Source of the DNA: Amycolatopsis sp.
GTDB taxonomy: Bacteria; Actinomycetota; Actinomycetes; Mycobacteriales; Pseudonocardiaceae
Assembly (NCBI RefSeq): GCF_025464955.1
Contig: NZ_JAODNM010000114.1
Span: 1-64,000 of the forward strand
DNA: 64,000 nt
Direction of reading: 5' to 3'
Shown: positions 1 to 7,644 of the stretch, in pieces
Layout of the letters: every line of letters starts with the position of its first letter
How positions within the stretch are numbered: the first letter of the stretch is position 1
Notes under the pieces: generated by a model
What the model saw: only the letters and a program-made list of their open reading frames with translations
The model's database searches: none
What the model was told of the DNA's origin: nothing
Position numbers and translations under genes: made by a program

Positions 1-164
1 TGTTCTGGCCATGGTGCATGGTCACCGGGTTCGGACCGGTGACCATGCAGGCTGGCCGGGCAAGTGTTCACGATGTTCTGAGACATAAACTGTTCACGAT
101 GTCCTGGGCTGGGACAGCCGGTTCTAAGTGGCCGCAACACTCACGAGGCGGGCGGGCTGGGTCG
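1..164. other. Left-edge intergenic stretch downstream of nrdA
   Basis: No gene is supported here. It holds a perfect 12-bp inverted repeat (17-28 and 36-47, 7-base loop), which could act as a terminator or processing hairpin between nrdA and the expected small-subunit gene further left. Two near-identical 16-base direct repeats begin TGTTCACGATGT at 65-80 and 91-106 (one mismatch, 26-base period). Bases 113-150 resemble one half of the GTTCTAA hairpin family found intact at 42946-43008 and 53101-53146. The direct repeats could be the end of a degenerate insertion sequence, but no transposase is seen. Confidence 0.5.
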
Positions 165-3143
165 TTACTGGCAGGCTTCGCAGTCCGGGTCGTCGATGCG
201 GCAGGCGGCGCCGTCGACGGTGGCGAAGTCCATGTCCTCGAGCACCGCCATCGGCTTCGGCTCGGCCTTGACGGCGGGAGTCGCGGGGACGACGGCGACC
301 GGCGGGGTCACCGGAACCGCGGGCACGGCGGCGGCCGGTGACGGCGCGATCGCGGGGGCCGGAGCCGACGCAGCCGACGTGGCCGTGGCGGTGTTGGCCG
401 AGACGGCGTTGAGCTTGCCGTCGGTGCCGCGCAGGGTGGACTTCTCCACGTGCGTCGCGGACTGGGCCCGTAGGTAGTACGTGGTCTTCAGGCCCTTGTG
501 CCACGCGTAGCGGTACAGCTCGTCGAGCTTGCGTCCGCTCGGCGCCGCGATGTACAGGTTCAGCGACTGCGCCTGGTCGATCCACTTCTGCCGGACCGAG
601 CCCGCGTCGACGATCCACTTGCTCTCGATCTCGAAAGCCGTGGCGTACAACGCCTTCAGGTCCTCGGGGACCCGGTCGATCTGGCCGAGGCTGCCGTCGA
701 AGTACTTGAGGTCGGAGACCATGACCTCGTCCCACAGGCCGCGTTCCTTGAGGCTGGCGACCAGGTGCGGGTTGATCACGGTGAAGTCGCCGGACATGTT
801 CGACTTCACGAACAGGTTCTGGAACAGGGGCTCGATGGACTGCCCGACCCCGCTGATGTTGGAGATCGTCGCCGTCGGCGCGATCGCCATCACGTTGGAG
901 TTGCGCATCCCCACGGTCTTGACGCGCTCACGCAGCGGCGCCCAGTCCAAAGTGGACGAGGTATCGATGTCGAGGCCGTCGCCCTGGCGGGCGTCGATGA
1001 GCAGCTGCAGCGAGTCGATCGGCAGGATTCCCTTGCTCCACAGCGAGCCCTCGAACGTCTGGTACTGCCCGCGCTCGGCGGCGAGGTCGGTCGAGGCCGA
1101 GATCGCGTAGTAGCTGACGTGTTCCATGCTGACGTCGGCGAACTTGACGGCGTCGGCGGAAGCGAACGGCACGCCGATCTCGAACAGCGCGTCCTGGAAG
1201 CCCATGATGCCCAGGCCGATCGGACGGTGACGCAGGTTGGAGCGACGGGCCTCGGGGATCGTGTAGAAGTTGATGTCGATCACGTTGTCGAGCATGCGGA
1301 CCGCGGTGCGCACGGTCTTCTCGAGCAGCGCGGTGTCCAGGCCCTCGGACGTGACGTGCTTGAGCAGGTTCACCGAACCGAGGTTGCAGACCGCGACCTC
1401 GTCGACGCTGGTGTTCAGCGTGATCTCGGTGCACAGGTTGGACGAGTGCACGACGCCGATGTGCTGCTGCGGCGAGCGCAGGTTGCACGGGTCCTTGAAG
1501 GTGATCCACGGGTGGCCGGTCTCGAACACCATGGTCAGCATGCGGCGCCACAACTCGACGGCGCGGACCGTGCGGAAGACCTTCATCTCGCCGCGCGCGG
1601 CCATCGCTTCGTACTCGGCGTACCGGGCCGAGAACTCGTTGCCGTAGAGGTCGTGCAGGTCGGGGGCCTCGTTCGGGGAGAACAGGGTCCAGTCCGCGTC
1701 GGCCTCGACCCGGCGGAGGAACTCGTCGGGCACCCAGTTCGCGGTGTTCATGTCGTGCGTGCGGCGGCGATCGTCGCCGGTGTTCTTGCGCAGGTCGAGG
1801 AACTCCTCGATGTCCACGTGCCAGGTCTCGAGGTACGCGCAGGCGGCGCCCTTGCGCTTGCCGCCCTGGTTGACGGCGACGGCGGTGTCGTTGGCGATCT
1901 TGAGGAACGGCACGACGCCCTGGGACTGGCCGTTGGTGCCCTTGATGTGCGCGCCGAGGCCGCGGACCGGGGTCCAGTCGTTTCCAAGGCCGCCGGAGTA
2001 CTTCGCCAGCAGCGCGTTGTTCTTGTACGCCTGGAAGATCGAGTCGAGATCGTCGTCGACCGTGGTCAGGAAGCACGAGGACAGCTGCGGGCGCGTGGTG
2101 CCCGAGTTGAACAGCGTCGGGGTGGACGCCATGAAGTGGAAGCTCGACAGGAGTTCGTAGAACTCGATCGCGCGGGCTTCCTTGTCGTCCTCGCGGATCG
2201 CCAGGCCCATCGCGACGCGCATGAAGAACGCCTGCGGCAGCTCGAATCGGACGCCGTCGTGGTGCTGGAAGTACCGGTCGTACAGCGTCTGCAGGCCGAG
2301 GAAGCCGAAGTCCTGGTCGCGCTCGGGCTTGATCGCGGCGGTGATCTTGTCCAGGTCGAACGCGTTCAGTTCGGCGTTGACCAGCTCGAGCTCGATCGCG
2401 CGCTTGAGGTAGGCGCGGAAGTACTTGGGGTAACCGGCGGTCATCTCCTGCTGGCTGGCCAGGGTCGGCTTGCCGGTGAGCATGGTCAGCGCCTCGCCGC
2501 GGAGCTTGTCCAGCAGCAGCCGTGCACTGACGTAGGAGTAGTTCGGCTCCTGCTCGACGAGCACGCGGGCGGCCATGATCTGGGCCAGCGCCAGCTCGTC
2601 GGCGCTGATGCCGTCGTAGAGGTTGCGCTTGGCCTCGGCCAGCACCGGTACGGCGGAGACGTCCTCGAGACCGTCCACGGCCTCACCGACGACGTGCGAC
2701 ACGCGGGCCCAGTCGAGCGGCTGGAGCGTGCCGTCGGCGATCCGGACCTTGATCGCGACGTCGGAGTGGACCGGCTCGGCCGACTTGCGGGCCTTGGAGC
2801 GCTCTTCGCGGTAGAGGACGTACGCGCGGGCGACCTTGTGGTGCTCGCCGCGCATGAGCGCCAGTTCGACGATGTCCTGGATCTGCTCGATGTGCAGCGC
2901 GGTCTCGGGGCCGGCGTGGCGCAGCAGCGAGGCCTCGACCTGTTCGGTCAGCTCGGCGACGACGTGGTGGATGCGGGAGGACGCGGCGGCGTCGTCGCCC
3001 TCGACCGCGAGGAACGCCTTCGTCAGGGCAACCGAGATCTTGCCGGAGTCGAAGGGCGAGGAGCTGCCGTCGCGCCGGATGACTCTCACGGACACGCCCG
3101 CCGAATCCGCGGAGGGTGGGCGCTGACTGGTTTCCACTGACAT
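165..3143 (-). CDS. nrdA: Ribonucleoside-diphosphate reductase, class Ia large (alpha) subunit
   Basis: Reduces ribonucleoside diphosphates to deoxyribonucleotides in the cytosol, using a radical delivered by the NrdB small subunit. The protein is about 992 residues. Two ATP-cone-like regions lie at roughly residues 15-110 and 130-225; the second aligns with the single cone of E. coli NrdA, so the first is extra. The barrel shows the substrate cysteine in LSSCFLTT, the active-site NLCTE (Cys571), AVCNLGSVNL, the PTATISNISG loop and a paired Tyr in TTYYLRAQ. An Ala/Pro-rich linker of about 60 residues leads to a tail ending CRIDDPDCEACQ, the redox-shuttle cysteines. The start is taken at 3143 because GGAG lies six bases upstream; an in-frame codon at 3179 has no such site. 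NrdB is not in the window and should lie beyond position 1. The long leader suggests regulation by NrdR or a riboswitch. Confidence 0.95.
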   Translation of the reverse strand: MSVETSQRPPSADSAGVSVRVIRRDGSSSPFDSGKISVALTKAFLAVEGDDAAASSRIHHVVAELTEQVEASLLRHAGPETALHIEQIQDIVELALMRGEHHKVARAYVLYREERSKARKSAEPVHSDVAIKVRIADGTLQPLDWARVSHVVGEAVDGLEDVSAVPVLAEAKRNLYDGISADELALAQIMAARVLVEQEPNYSYVSARLLLDKLRGEALTMLTGKPTLASQQEMTAGYPKYFRAYLKRAIELELVNAELNAFDLDKITAAIKPERDQDFGFLGLQTLYDRYFQHHDGVRFELPQAFFMRVAMGLAIREDDKEARAIEFYELLSSFHFMASTPTLFNSGTTRPQLSSCFLTTVDDDLDSIFQAYKNNALLAKYSGGLGNDWTPVRGLGAHIKGTNGQSQGVVPFLKIANDTAVAVNQGGKRKGAACAYLETWHVDIEEFLDLRKNTGDDRRRTHDMNTANWVPDEFLRRVEADADWTLFSPNEAPDLHDLYGNEFSARYAEYEAMAARGEMKVFRTVRAVELWRRMLTMVFETGHPWITFKDPCNLRSPQQHIGVVHSSNLCTEITLNTSVDEVAVCNLGSVNLLKHVTSEGLDTALLEKTVRTAVRMLDNVIDINFYTIPEARRSNLRHRPIGLGIMGFQDALFEIGVPFASADAVKFADVSMEHVSYYAISASTDLAAERGQYQTFEGSLWSKGILPIDSLQLLIDARQGDGLDIDTSSTLDWAPLRERVKTVGMRNSNVMAIAPTATISNISGVGQSIEPLFQNLFVKSNMSGDFTVINPHLVASLKERGLWDEVMVSDLKYFDGSLGQIDRVPEDLKALYATAFEIESKWIVDAGSVRQKWIDQAQSLNLYIAAPSGRKLDELYRYAWHKGLKTTYYLRAQSATHVEKSTLRGTDGKLNAVSANTATATSAASAPAPAIAPSPAAAVPAVPVTPPVAVVPATPAVKAEPKPMAVLEDMDFATVDGAACRIDDPDCEACQ

Positions 3144-3463
3144 AGATGTCTCCAAAAAGGGCGCGTCGAATCGGCACACCGTCTATCAGGACGGGATGCT
3201 GCGGTACTTCCAGGTGGTGCCTTCAAGGTCTGCCGGCCTGGGGCTGGGGCCCGATTGCGTGCTGAGGAGCGGTCTCCCGTCGCTCCTGCGCTGCCGGTTC
3301 CAAGAGACTACATGTAGGGGTCGGAGTCTGCACGTGCCCCAATGGGTGGCGTGTCGCTGTGATGTGCTGGGCTCACCCAGCCGGGTTAGGTGGTCACGGA
3401 ACGCGCCCGCCGAGGGCGGTTTAAAGGCGTACTTGAGGGAGTCCACGAGGTGGAACGCGTCCT
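3144..3463 (-). promoter_or_regulatory. nrdA leader with NrdR-box-like palindrome
   Basis: This 320-base non-coding stretch precedes nrdA. The palindrome CTACATGTAG at 3308-3317 resembles one NrdR box (consensus about ACACTATATATAGTGT); no clear second box at the usual 31-base spacing was seen. Read on the minus strand, GGGTGAGCCC (3371-3380), a GCCACCC segment and GGGAGACCG (3270-3278) occur in the order and roughly the spacing of conserved cobalamin-riboswitch parts, but the GGGAA element is missing and the B12 box matches poorly. Reading frames cross the stretch but none has a family match. Known: Streptomyces class Ia nrd operons carry a B12 riboswitch. Assignment here is tentative. Confidence 0.35.
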
Positions 3464-4123
3464 CTAAATAGCAGCCCGGCGCACCGACGGGTGAGAGCGC
3501 GACGGGGAGTGGGTTTCTCCGCCGAACTTGATCTCGAAGTCGCGGAGGATCATGCTCGCCACCGGCCTGCGGCCGGCCAGATAACCGAGCGGACCGTCCG
3601 GGTTGATGTTCCAGTTCGCCGACGCGAGATGCGGTCGCGCCTTCGCGCGGACCGGGCTGCGTCGGGGCCGGCCGCCCAGAGTCTGGACGACGTCGAAGGC
3701 GGCCGGGGCCGCAAGGGGGACGCCGACGCGGCGGGTGAACGCGGCGGTGGCGTTCCAGTCGTCCTCGGTGCTCGCGGACGCGGTGAACGTGCGGCCTTCG
3801 TGGAACGGCAGCGTCGCGAGGTCCTTCGGGATGCCCCACAGGGCGCGTCCGCCGGCGAGCGAGACCTTGCTGTCGACCCAGATCTCGGTGATCGAGGCGG
3901 CGGCCCGCCTGCCGCGGACGGCGACGGTCGACAGCAGCTCGTGGTAGGTCAGCTGCCCGGGCTTCCGGTAGTCGATCCAGGCGGTGACGACCACGGCTTT
4001 GCCGCCGAGGACGACCGGCTCGGCACCCTCGGGCAGCGCGGGCAGATCGGGGAGCGGGACCCGCCACGTCGAGACGTACGCCTGGCCGGCGAGGTTCCAA
4101 GGCTCGGGCGGGTAATCGGTCAC
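3464..4123 (-). CDS. Acetoacetate decarboxylase family protein
   Basis: A 219-residue protein resembling the acetoacetate decarboxylase (ADC) superfamily, which forms a lysine Schiff base with beta-keto acids or related substrates. Seen: an N-terminal PPEPWNLAGQAYVS stretch, a central WVDSKVSLAGGRALWGIPKDLA segment typical of ADC-like proteins (candidate lysines at VDSK and IPKDLA), and FEIKFGG near the end. It starts with GTG overlapping the stop of the upstream crotonase gene (GTGA), so the two are translationally coupled and probably act in one pathway. Being next to an acyl-CoA carboxylase locus, it could handle a keto acid released at the end of the pathway. Whether the catalytic lysine is retained needs an alignment; many homologues are not true acetoacetate decarboxylases. 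Confidence 0.75.
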   Translation of the reverse strand: MTDYPPEPWNLAGQAYVSTWRVPLPDLPALPEGAEPVVLGGKAVVVTAWIDYRKPGQLTYHELLSTVAVRGRRAAASITEIWVDSKVSLAGGRALWGIPKDLATLPFHEGRTFTASASTEDDWNATAAFTRRVGVPLAAPAAFDVVQTLGGRPRRSPVRAKARPHLASANWNINPDGPLGYLAGRRPVASMILRDFEIKFGGETHSPSRSHPSVRRAAI

Positions 4124-4956
4124 TGTTCTTTCCAGGGCAGGAACTTCGGCAGGTCGGTGTCGACGCGCATCTTGAACTCCGGCGGCCGCTTCTGGAGGAA
4201 CGACATGACCCCCTCGGCGGCGTCCGGGTTGATCGGCAAGCTCCCGATCAGGCGGGAGTCGAGGTCGTGGACCTCGAACGGTGACGGCGCGCTCGCCATG
4301 CGGTAGAGCAGCTGGCGGGTGACCGCAACCGAGACCGGCGCGGTGCTCGCGATGAGTTCGCGGGCGAGTTCGTAGGCCTTGGCGAGCAGGTCCTCGCGCG
4401 GGTACAGGTGGTGGACCAGGCCTTTGGCCAGCGCTTCCTCGGCGCCGAACACGCGGCCGCTGATCATCCAGTCCGTCGCCGTGCCCATGCCGACCAGGCG
4501 CGGCAGGAACCAGGCGGACGCGCCCTCGGGATAGATGCCGCGGCGGACGAACACGAACCCGAACTTCGCGTCGTCCGAGGCGAGCCGGTAGTCGCAGGAG
4601 AGAGTGATGGTGATGCCGCCGCCGACGGCCGCGCCCTGGATCGCCGCGATGACCGGCTTGTCCATCGTGAAGATGCGCTTGGACGCCCGCCCGGCCGGCT
4701 CCTGCCAGCCCTCGGGTGAGCCGTTCTCGACGTCGAAGTCGAACCCGCCGCCGGACAGGTCGGCGCCGACGCAGAAGTCCTTGCCGTTCGCGGCGAGGAC
4801 CACGACGCGGACGTCCTCGTCGAGGTCCGCCCGGTTCACGGCGTCGCCGAGCTCGTCCGACATGCGCACGGTGTAGCCGTTGCGGGCGGCGGGTCGGTTC
4901 AGGGTGATCGTCGCGATGCGATCGGCCACCTCGTAGGTGATGTCGGCGTAGTCCAC
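4120..4956 (-). CDS. Enoyl-CoA hydratase/isomerase (crotonase) family protein
   Basis: A 278-residue crotonase-fold protein expected to act on a CoA thioester in the cytosol. Seen: an N-terminal ITLNRPAARN motif, the oxyanion-hole segment VGADLSGG, and the AAVGGGITITLSCDYRLA motif that makes the second oxyanion contact. The two glutamates of classical hydratase (in GGGCE and FGQPE of rat enzyme) are replaced here by Thr/Ile and Val/Phe; the nearest acid is in GIYPEGAS. It may therefore be an isomerase, hydrolase or a hydratase of unusual substrate, such as the isohexenylglutaconyl-CoA hydratase (AtuE) step. It heads a leftward two-gene operon divergent from the Atu-like operon, separated by a hairpin-rich promoter region. 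Confidence 0.85.
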   Translation of the reverse strand: MDYADITYEVADRIATITLNRPAARNGYTVRMSDELGDAVNRADLDEDVRVVVLAANGKDFCVGADLSGGGFDFDVENGSPEGWQEPAGRASKRIFTMDKPVIAAIQGAAVGGGITITLSCDYRLASDDAKFGFVFVRRGIYPEGASAWFLPRLVGMGTATDWMISGRVFGAEEALAKGLVHHLYPREDLLAKAYELARELIASTAPVSVAVTRQLLYRMASAPSPFEVHDLDSRLIGSLPINPDAAEGVMSFLQKRPPEFKMRVDTDLPKFLPWKEQ

Positions 4957-5009
4957 TCCGCCACGCTAGCCACCCCACCCGCTACTGGCAAGGTGTCAAT
5001 AGTGCAGGT

Positions 5010-5072
5010 GGGGCGAAGCCCCCTCGGGGCCACCCTTGTGGCGTTAGAAGCCACAAGGGTGGCCCCGAGGGG
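5010..5072. repeat. Perfect 23-bp inverted repeat with overlapping alternative hairpin
   Basis: Arms at 5020-5042 and 5050-5072 are exact reverse complements with a 7-base loop (GTTAGAA). A smaller hairpin, GGGGC-GAA-GCCCC at 5010-5022, shares bases with the left arm, so the two are mutually exclusive. It lies between divergent genes (4956 leftward, 5162 rightward), which is unusual for a terminator; it could be a leader attenuator or a dispersed repeat. Confidence 0.7.
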
Positions 5073-5090
5073 TCCTGGAGCCGCACGTCC

Positions 5091-5117
5091 AAAAACAAGC
5101 ATGCGCGCTTGATTTTT
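5091..5117. promoter_or_regulatory. Candidate operator CAAGC-N6-GCTTG in the divergent promoter
   Basis: The palindrome CAAGC(5096-5100)-ATGCGC-GCTTG(5107-5111) is flanked by an A-run on the left and a T-run on the right. Palindromes of this kind bind TetR-family regulators of acyl-CoA catabolism. The TetR gene at 14364 is the obvious candidate regulator; this link is inference. Confidence 0.4.
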
Positions 5118-5161
5118 AGTGGGAGCGGTGCGAGGGTGGAGGGGACGCGAGGAGGCGGGCT

Positions 5162-5953
5162 GTGGCTGATCTTGGTGCGATCCTGGGGGATCTCGCGACG
5201 GAGACCCAGGTGATCGACGACGTGGTGGCGGCGCTCCCGGCGTCGGGCTGGGCTCGCGCGACGCCGGCGGAGGGCTGGACGATCGCGCATCAGATCGCGC
5301 ACCTGGCCTGGACAGACCGGAAGTCGCTGGTCGCGGCTTCTCGACCGGAAGACTTCCCCGGCGAGGTCGAGAAGGCGCTCAGCGTCGGTGCGGACTTCGT
5401 CGACCAGGGTGCGGCCGAGGGCGCCGACAAGGCGCCCCGCGAGTTGCTCGCCGAGTGGCGTGAGGGCAGGACGGACCTCGTCGTCGCGCTGGCCGCCGTG
5501 CCGGACGGCCAGAAGCTGCCTTGGTACGGCCCGCCGATGAGCGCGGCGTCCATGGCGACAGCGCGGATGATGGAGACCTGGGCCCACGGGCAGGACATCT
5601 TCGACGCGCTGGGCCAGGAACGTGTGCCGACGGCCCGGCTCTGGCACATCGCCCGCTTCGGTACCCGCACCCGGGACTTCGCCTTCAAACTCAACTCGCT
5701 GGCCCCGCCCGTCGACGAATTCCGCGTCGAACTGACCGCGCCGGACGGCTCCACCTGGGCGTTCGGGCCCGAGGATGCCGAGCAGCGGGTCACCGGCAGC
5801 GCACTGGACTTCTGCCTCGTCGTGACGCAGCGCCGCCATCCGGACGACACGGACCTCGTCGCCACCGGCGAAGGCGCGCGGGAGTGGCTCGGCATCGCCC
5901 AGGCGTTCGCCGGGATGCCCGGCGCCGGCCGGAAAGCGGGCCAGTTCTCGTGA
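5162..5953 (+). CDS. TIGR03084-type DinB/maleylpyruvate-isomerase-fold protein
   Basis: A 263-residue protein of the family annotated as TIGR03084 metal-binding protein, built on the four-helix DinB / mycothiol-dependent maleylpyruvate isomerase fold. Metal-ligand candidates are seen in HQIAHLAWTD (about residues 43-52) and METWAHGQDIFDAL (about 137-150), the usual H...HxxxH arrangement. A GAGGAGG ribosome site six bases before the GTG fixes the start. It is the first gene of the rightward operon and its TGA overlaps the GTG of the AtuA-family gene (GTGA). In this family such proteins often sit in acyl-CoA or aromatic catabolic operons, possibly using mycothiol. The substrate is unknown; a role in the Atu-like pathway is inference from position. 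Confidence 0.8.
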   Translation: MADLGAILGDLATETQVIDDVVAALPASGWARATPAEGWTIAHQIAHLAWTDRKSLVAASRPEDFPGEVEKALSVGADFVDQGAAEGADKAPRELLAEWREGRTDLVVALAAVPDGQKLPWYGPPMSAASMATARMMETWAHGQDIFDALGQERVPTARLWHIARFGTRTRDFAFKLNSLAPPVDEFRVELTAPDGSTWAFGPEDAEQRVTGSALDFCLVVTQRRHPDDTDLVATGEGAREWLGIAQAFAGMPGAGRKAGQFS

Positions 5954-7644
5954 CCGGTCCGCTGCGCGTCGGAAACGCGTCAGGGTTCTACGGTGACCGG
6001 TTTTCGGCGGTCCGCGAGATGCTCACCGACGGTCCGCTGGACGTGCTGACCGGTGACTATCTTGCCGAGTTGACCATGTTGATCCTCGGCCGCGACCGGA
6101 TGAAGGACCCGAACCGCGGCTATGCCAAGACGTTCCTCCGCCAGATGGAGGAGAACCTCGGTCTGGCCAAGGAAAAAGGCGTCAAGATCGTCAGCAACGC
6201 CGGTGGGCTCAACCCGGCGGCGCTGGCCGAGGCGTTGCGTGAGCTGGCCGCGAAGCTGGGGTTGGACATCGCCGTCGCGCATGTCGAAGGTGACGATCTG
6301 GTCGCTCGCGCGGGCGAGCTGAAGCTCGGGAAACCGTTGACGGCGAACGCCTATCTCGGTGCGTGGGGCATTGTGGACTGTCTGAACGCCGGTGCGGACG
6401 TGGTCGTCACGGGTCGGGTCACCGACGCTTCGGTCATCGTCGGGCCGGCCGCCGCGCACTTCGGCTGGGCTCGCGACGACTACGACGCGCTGGCCGGCGC
6501 GGTCGCTGCCGGGCACGTCATCGAATGCGGCGCGCAGGCCACCGGCGGCAACTATGCATTCTTCGCCGAACACGAACTCGGCGTGCCCGGTTTCCCGATC
6601 GCGGAGATTCACGGCGACGGGTCGAGTGTGATCACCAAGCACGAAGGCACCGGCGGCGTGGTCAACGTCGGCACGGTCACCGCGCAACTGCTCTACGAGA
6701 TCACCGGCGCCCGGTATGCCGGCCCGGACGTGACTACCCGTTTCGACACCATGGAACTTGCGCCGGAGGGCCCGGACCGCGTCCGGATCAGCGGCGCGCA
6801 CGGCGAGCCGCCGCCTCCGACGTTGAAGGTGTGCCTCAACAGCCTCGGTGGTTTCCGCAACGAGACGACGTTCGTCCTCACTGGACTGGACATCGAGAAG
6901 AAGGCCGAACTCGTGCAGTCGCAGCTCGAGCTGGCGTTGAAGGCGAACCCGCCCGCGGAACTCAAGTGGACACTCGCCAGGACCGACCACCCTGACGCCA
7001 ACACGCAGCAGCGCGCGAGCGCGCTGCTGCACTGTGCGGTCAAGGACGCCGACGCGAACGTGGCCGGCCGCGCCTTCAGCGGCGCGGCGATCGAGCTCGC
7101 GCTGGCGAGCTATCCCGGCTTCCATGTCACCGCACCACCGTCGAACGCTTCACCGTACGGCGTCTACACGGCGTCCTTTGTGGATGCGAAAGAGGTTCCG
7201 CACGTCGCGGTTCGCCCGGACGGGACGCGTGTCGACATAGTGCCGATCGTCGAGACGCTGCAGTTGTCCGATGTGGACGATCCGGAGCTGCCGCCTCGGC
7301 CGACGTCCGGGCCGACGCGACGCGTGCCGCTGGGCACGATCGTCGGTGCCCGCAGTGGAGACAAGGGCGGCAATGCGAACCTCGGCGTCTGGGTGCGGTC
7401 GCGCGAGGCGTGGGACTGGCTCTGCCACCGGCTGACGGTCGCCGAGTTCCGGTTGCTGCTGCCCGAAACCGCGGACCTGCCGGTGCGGCGCTACCTGCTG
7501 CCGAACCTGCTCGCGATGAACTTCGTGGTCGAGGGGCTGCTGGGTGAAGGGGTCGCGTCCCAGGCGCGGTTCGACCCGCAGGCCAAAGCCCTCGGCGAGT
7601 GGTTGCGCGGGCGCGAGATCGACATCCCGGAGGCGCTCCTGTGA
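5950..7644 (+). CDS. atuA: Acyclic terpene utilization AtuA family protein
   Basis: A 564-residue protein of the AtuA family, named for the Pseudomonas acyclic terpene utilization cluster, where it is required for growth on citronellol though its reaction is unknown. Seen: an N-terminal VGNASGFYGDR, then LTGDYLAELTM, IVSNAGGLNP, ADVVVTGRVTDASV, ECGAQATGGN and the C-terminal GARSGDKGGNANLGVW, all typical of the family's two domains. GTG start overlaps the upstream stop (GTGA) and its own TGA overlaps the next GTG, so it is translationally coupled on both sides. The adjoining dehydrogenase, carboxylase and SDR genes fit the Atu context. The symbol is by family; substrate may be terpenoid or another branched acyl-CoA. 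Confidence 0.85.
   Translation: MTGPLRVGNASGFYGDRFSAVREMLTDGPLDVLTGDYLAELTMLILGRDRMKDPNRGYAKTFLRQMEENLGLAKEKGVKIVSNAGGLNPAALAEALRELAAKLGLDIAVAHVEGDDLVARAGELKLGKPLTANAYLGAWGIVDCLNAGADVVVTGRVTDASVIVGPAAAHFGWARDDYDALAGAVAAGHVIECGAQATGGNYAFFAEHELGVPGFPIAEIHGDGSSVITKHEGTGGVVNVGTVTAQLLYEITGARYAGPDVTTRFDTMELAPEGPDRVRISGAHGEPPPPTLKVCLNSLGGFRNETTFVLTGLDIEKKAELVQSQLELALKANPPAELKWTLARTDHPDANTQQRASALLHCAVKDADANVAGRAFSGAAIELALASYPGFHVTAPPSNASPYGVYTASFVDAKEVPHVAVRPDGTRVDIVPIVETLQLSDVDDPELPPRPTSGPTRRVPLGTIVGARSGDKGGNANLGVWVRSREAWDWLCHRLTVAEFRLLLPETADLPVRRYLLPNLLAMNFVVEGLLGEGVASQARFDPQAKALGEWLRGREIDIPEALL

Noticed and set aside
498..3140. Long open frame on the plus strand, 880 codons
   Set aside because: It is antisense to nrdA, with Arg/Val/Asp/Gly-heavy composition and no family motif; an effect of high GC at third positions.
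3186..3463. Minus-strand frame reading DAFHLVDSLKYAFKPPSAG... through the nrdA leader
   Set aside because: It continues from a shadow frame of the ADC gene, has no ribosome site or start and no recognised family.
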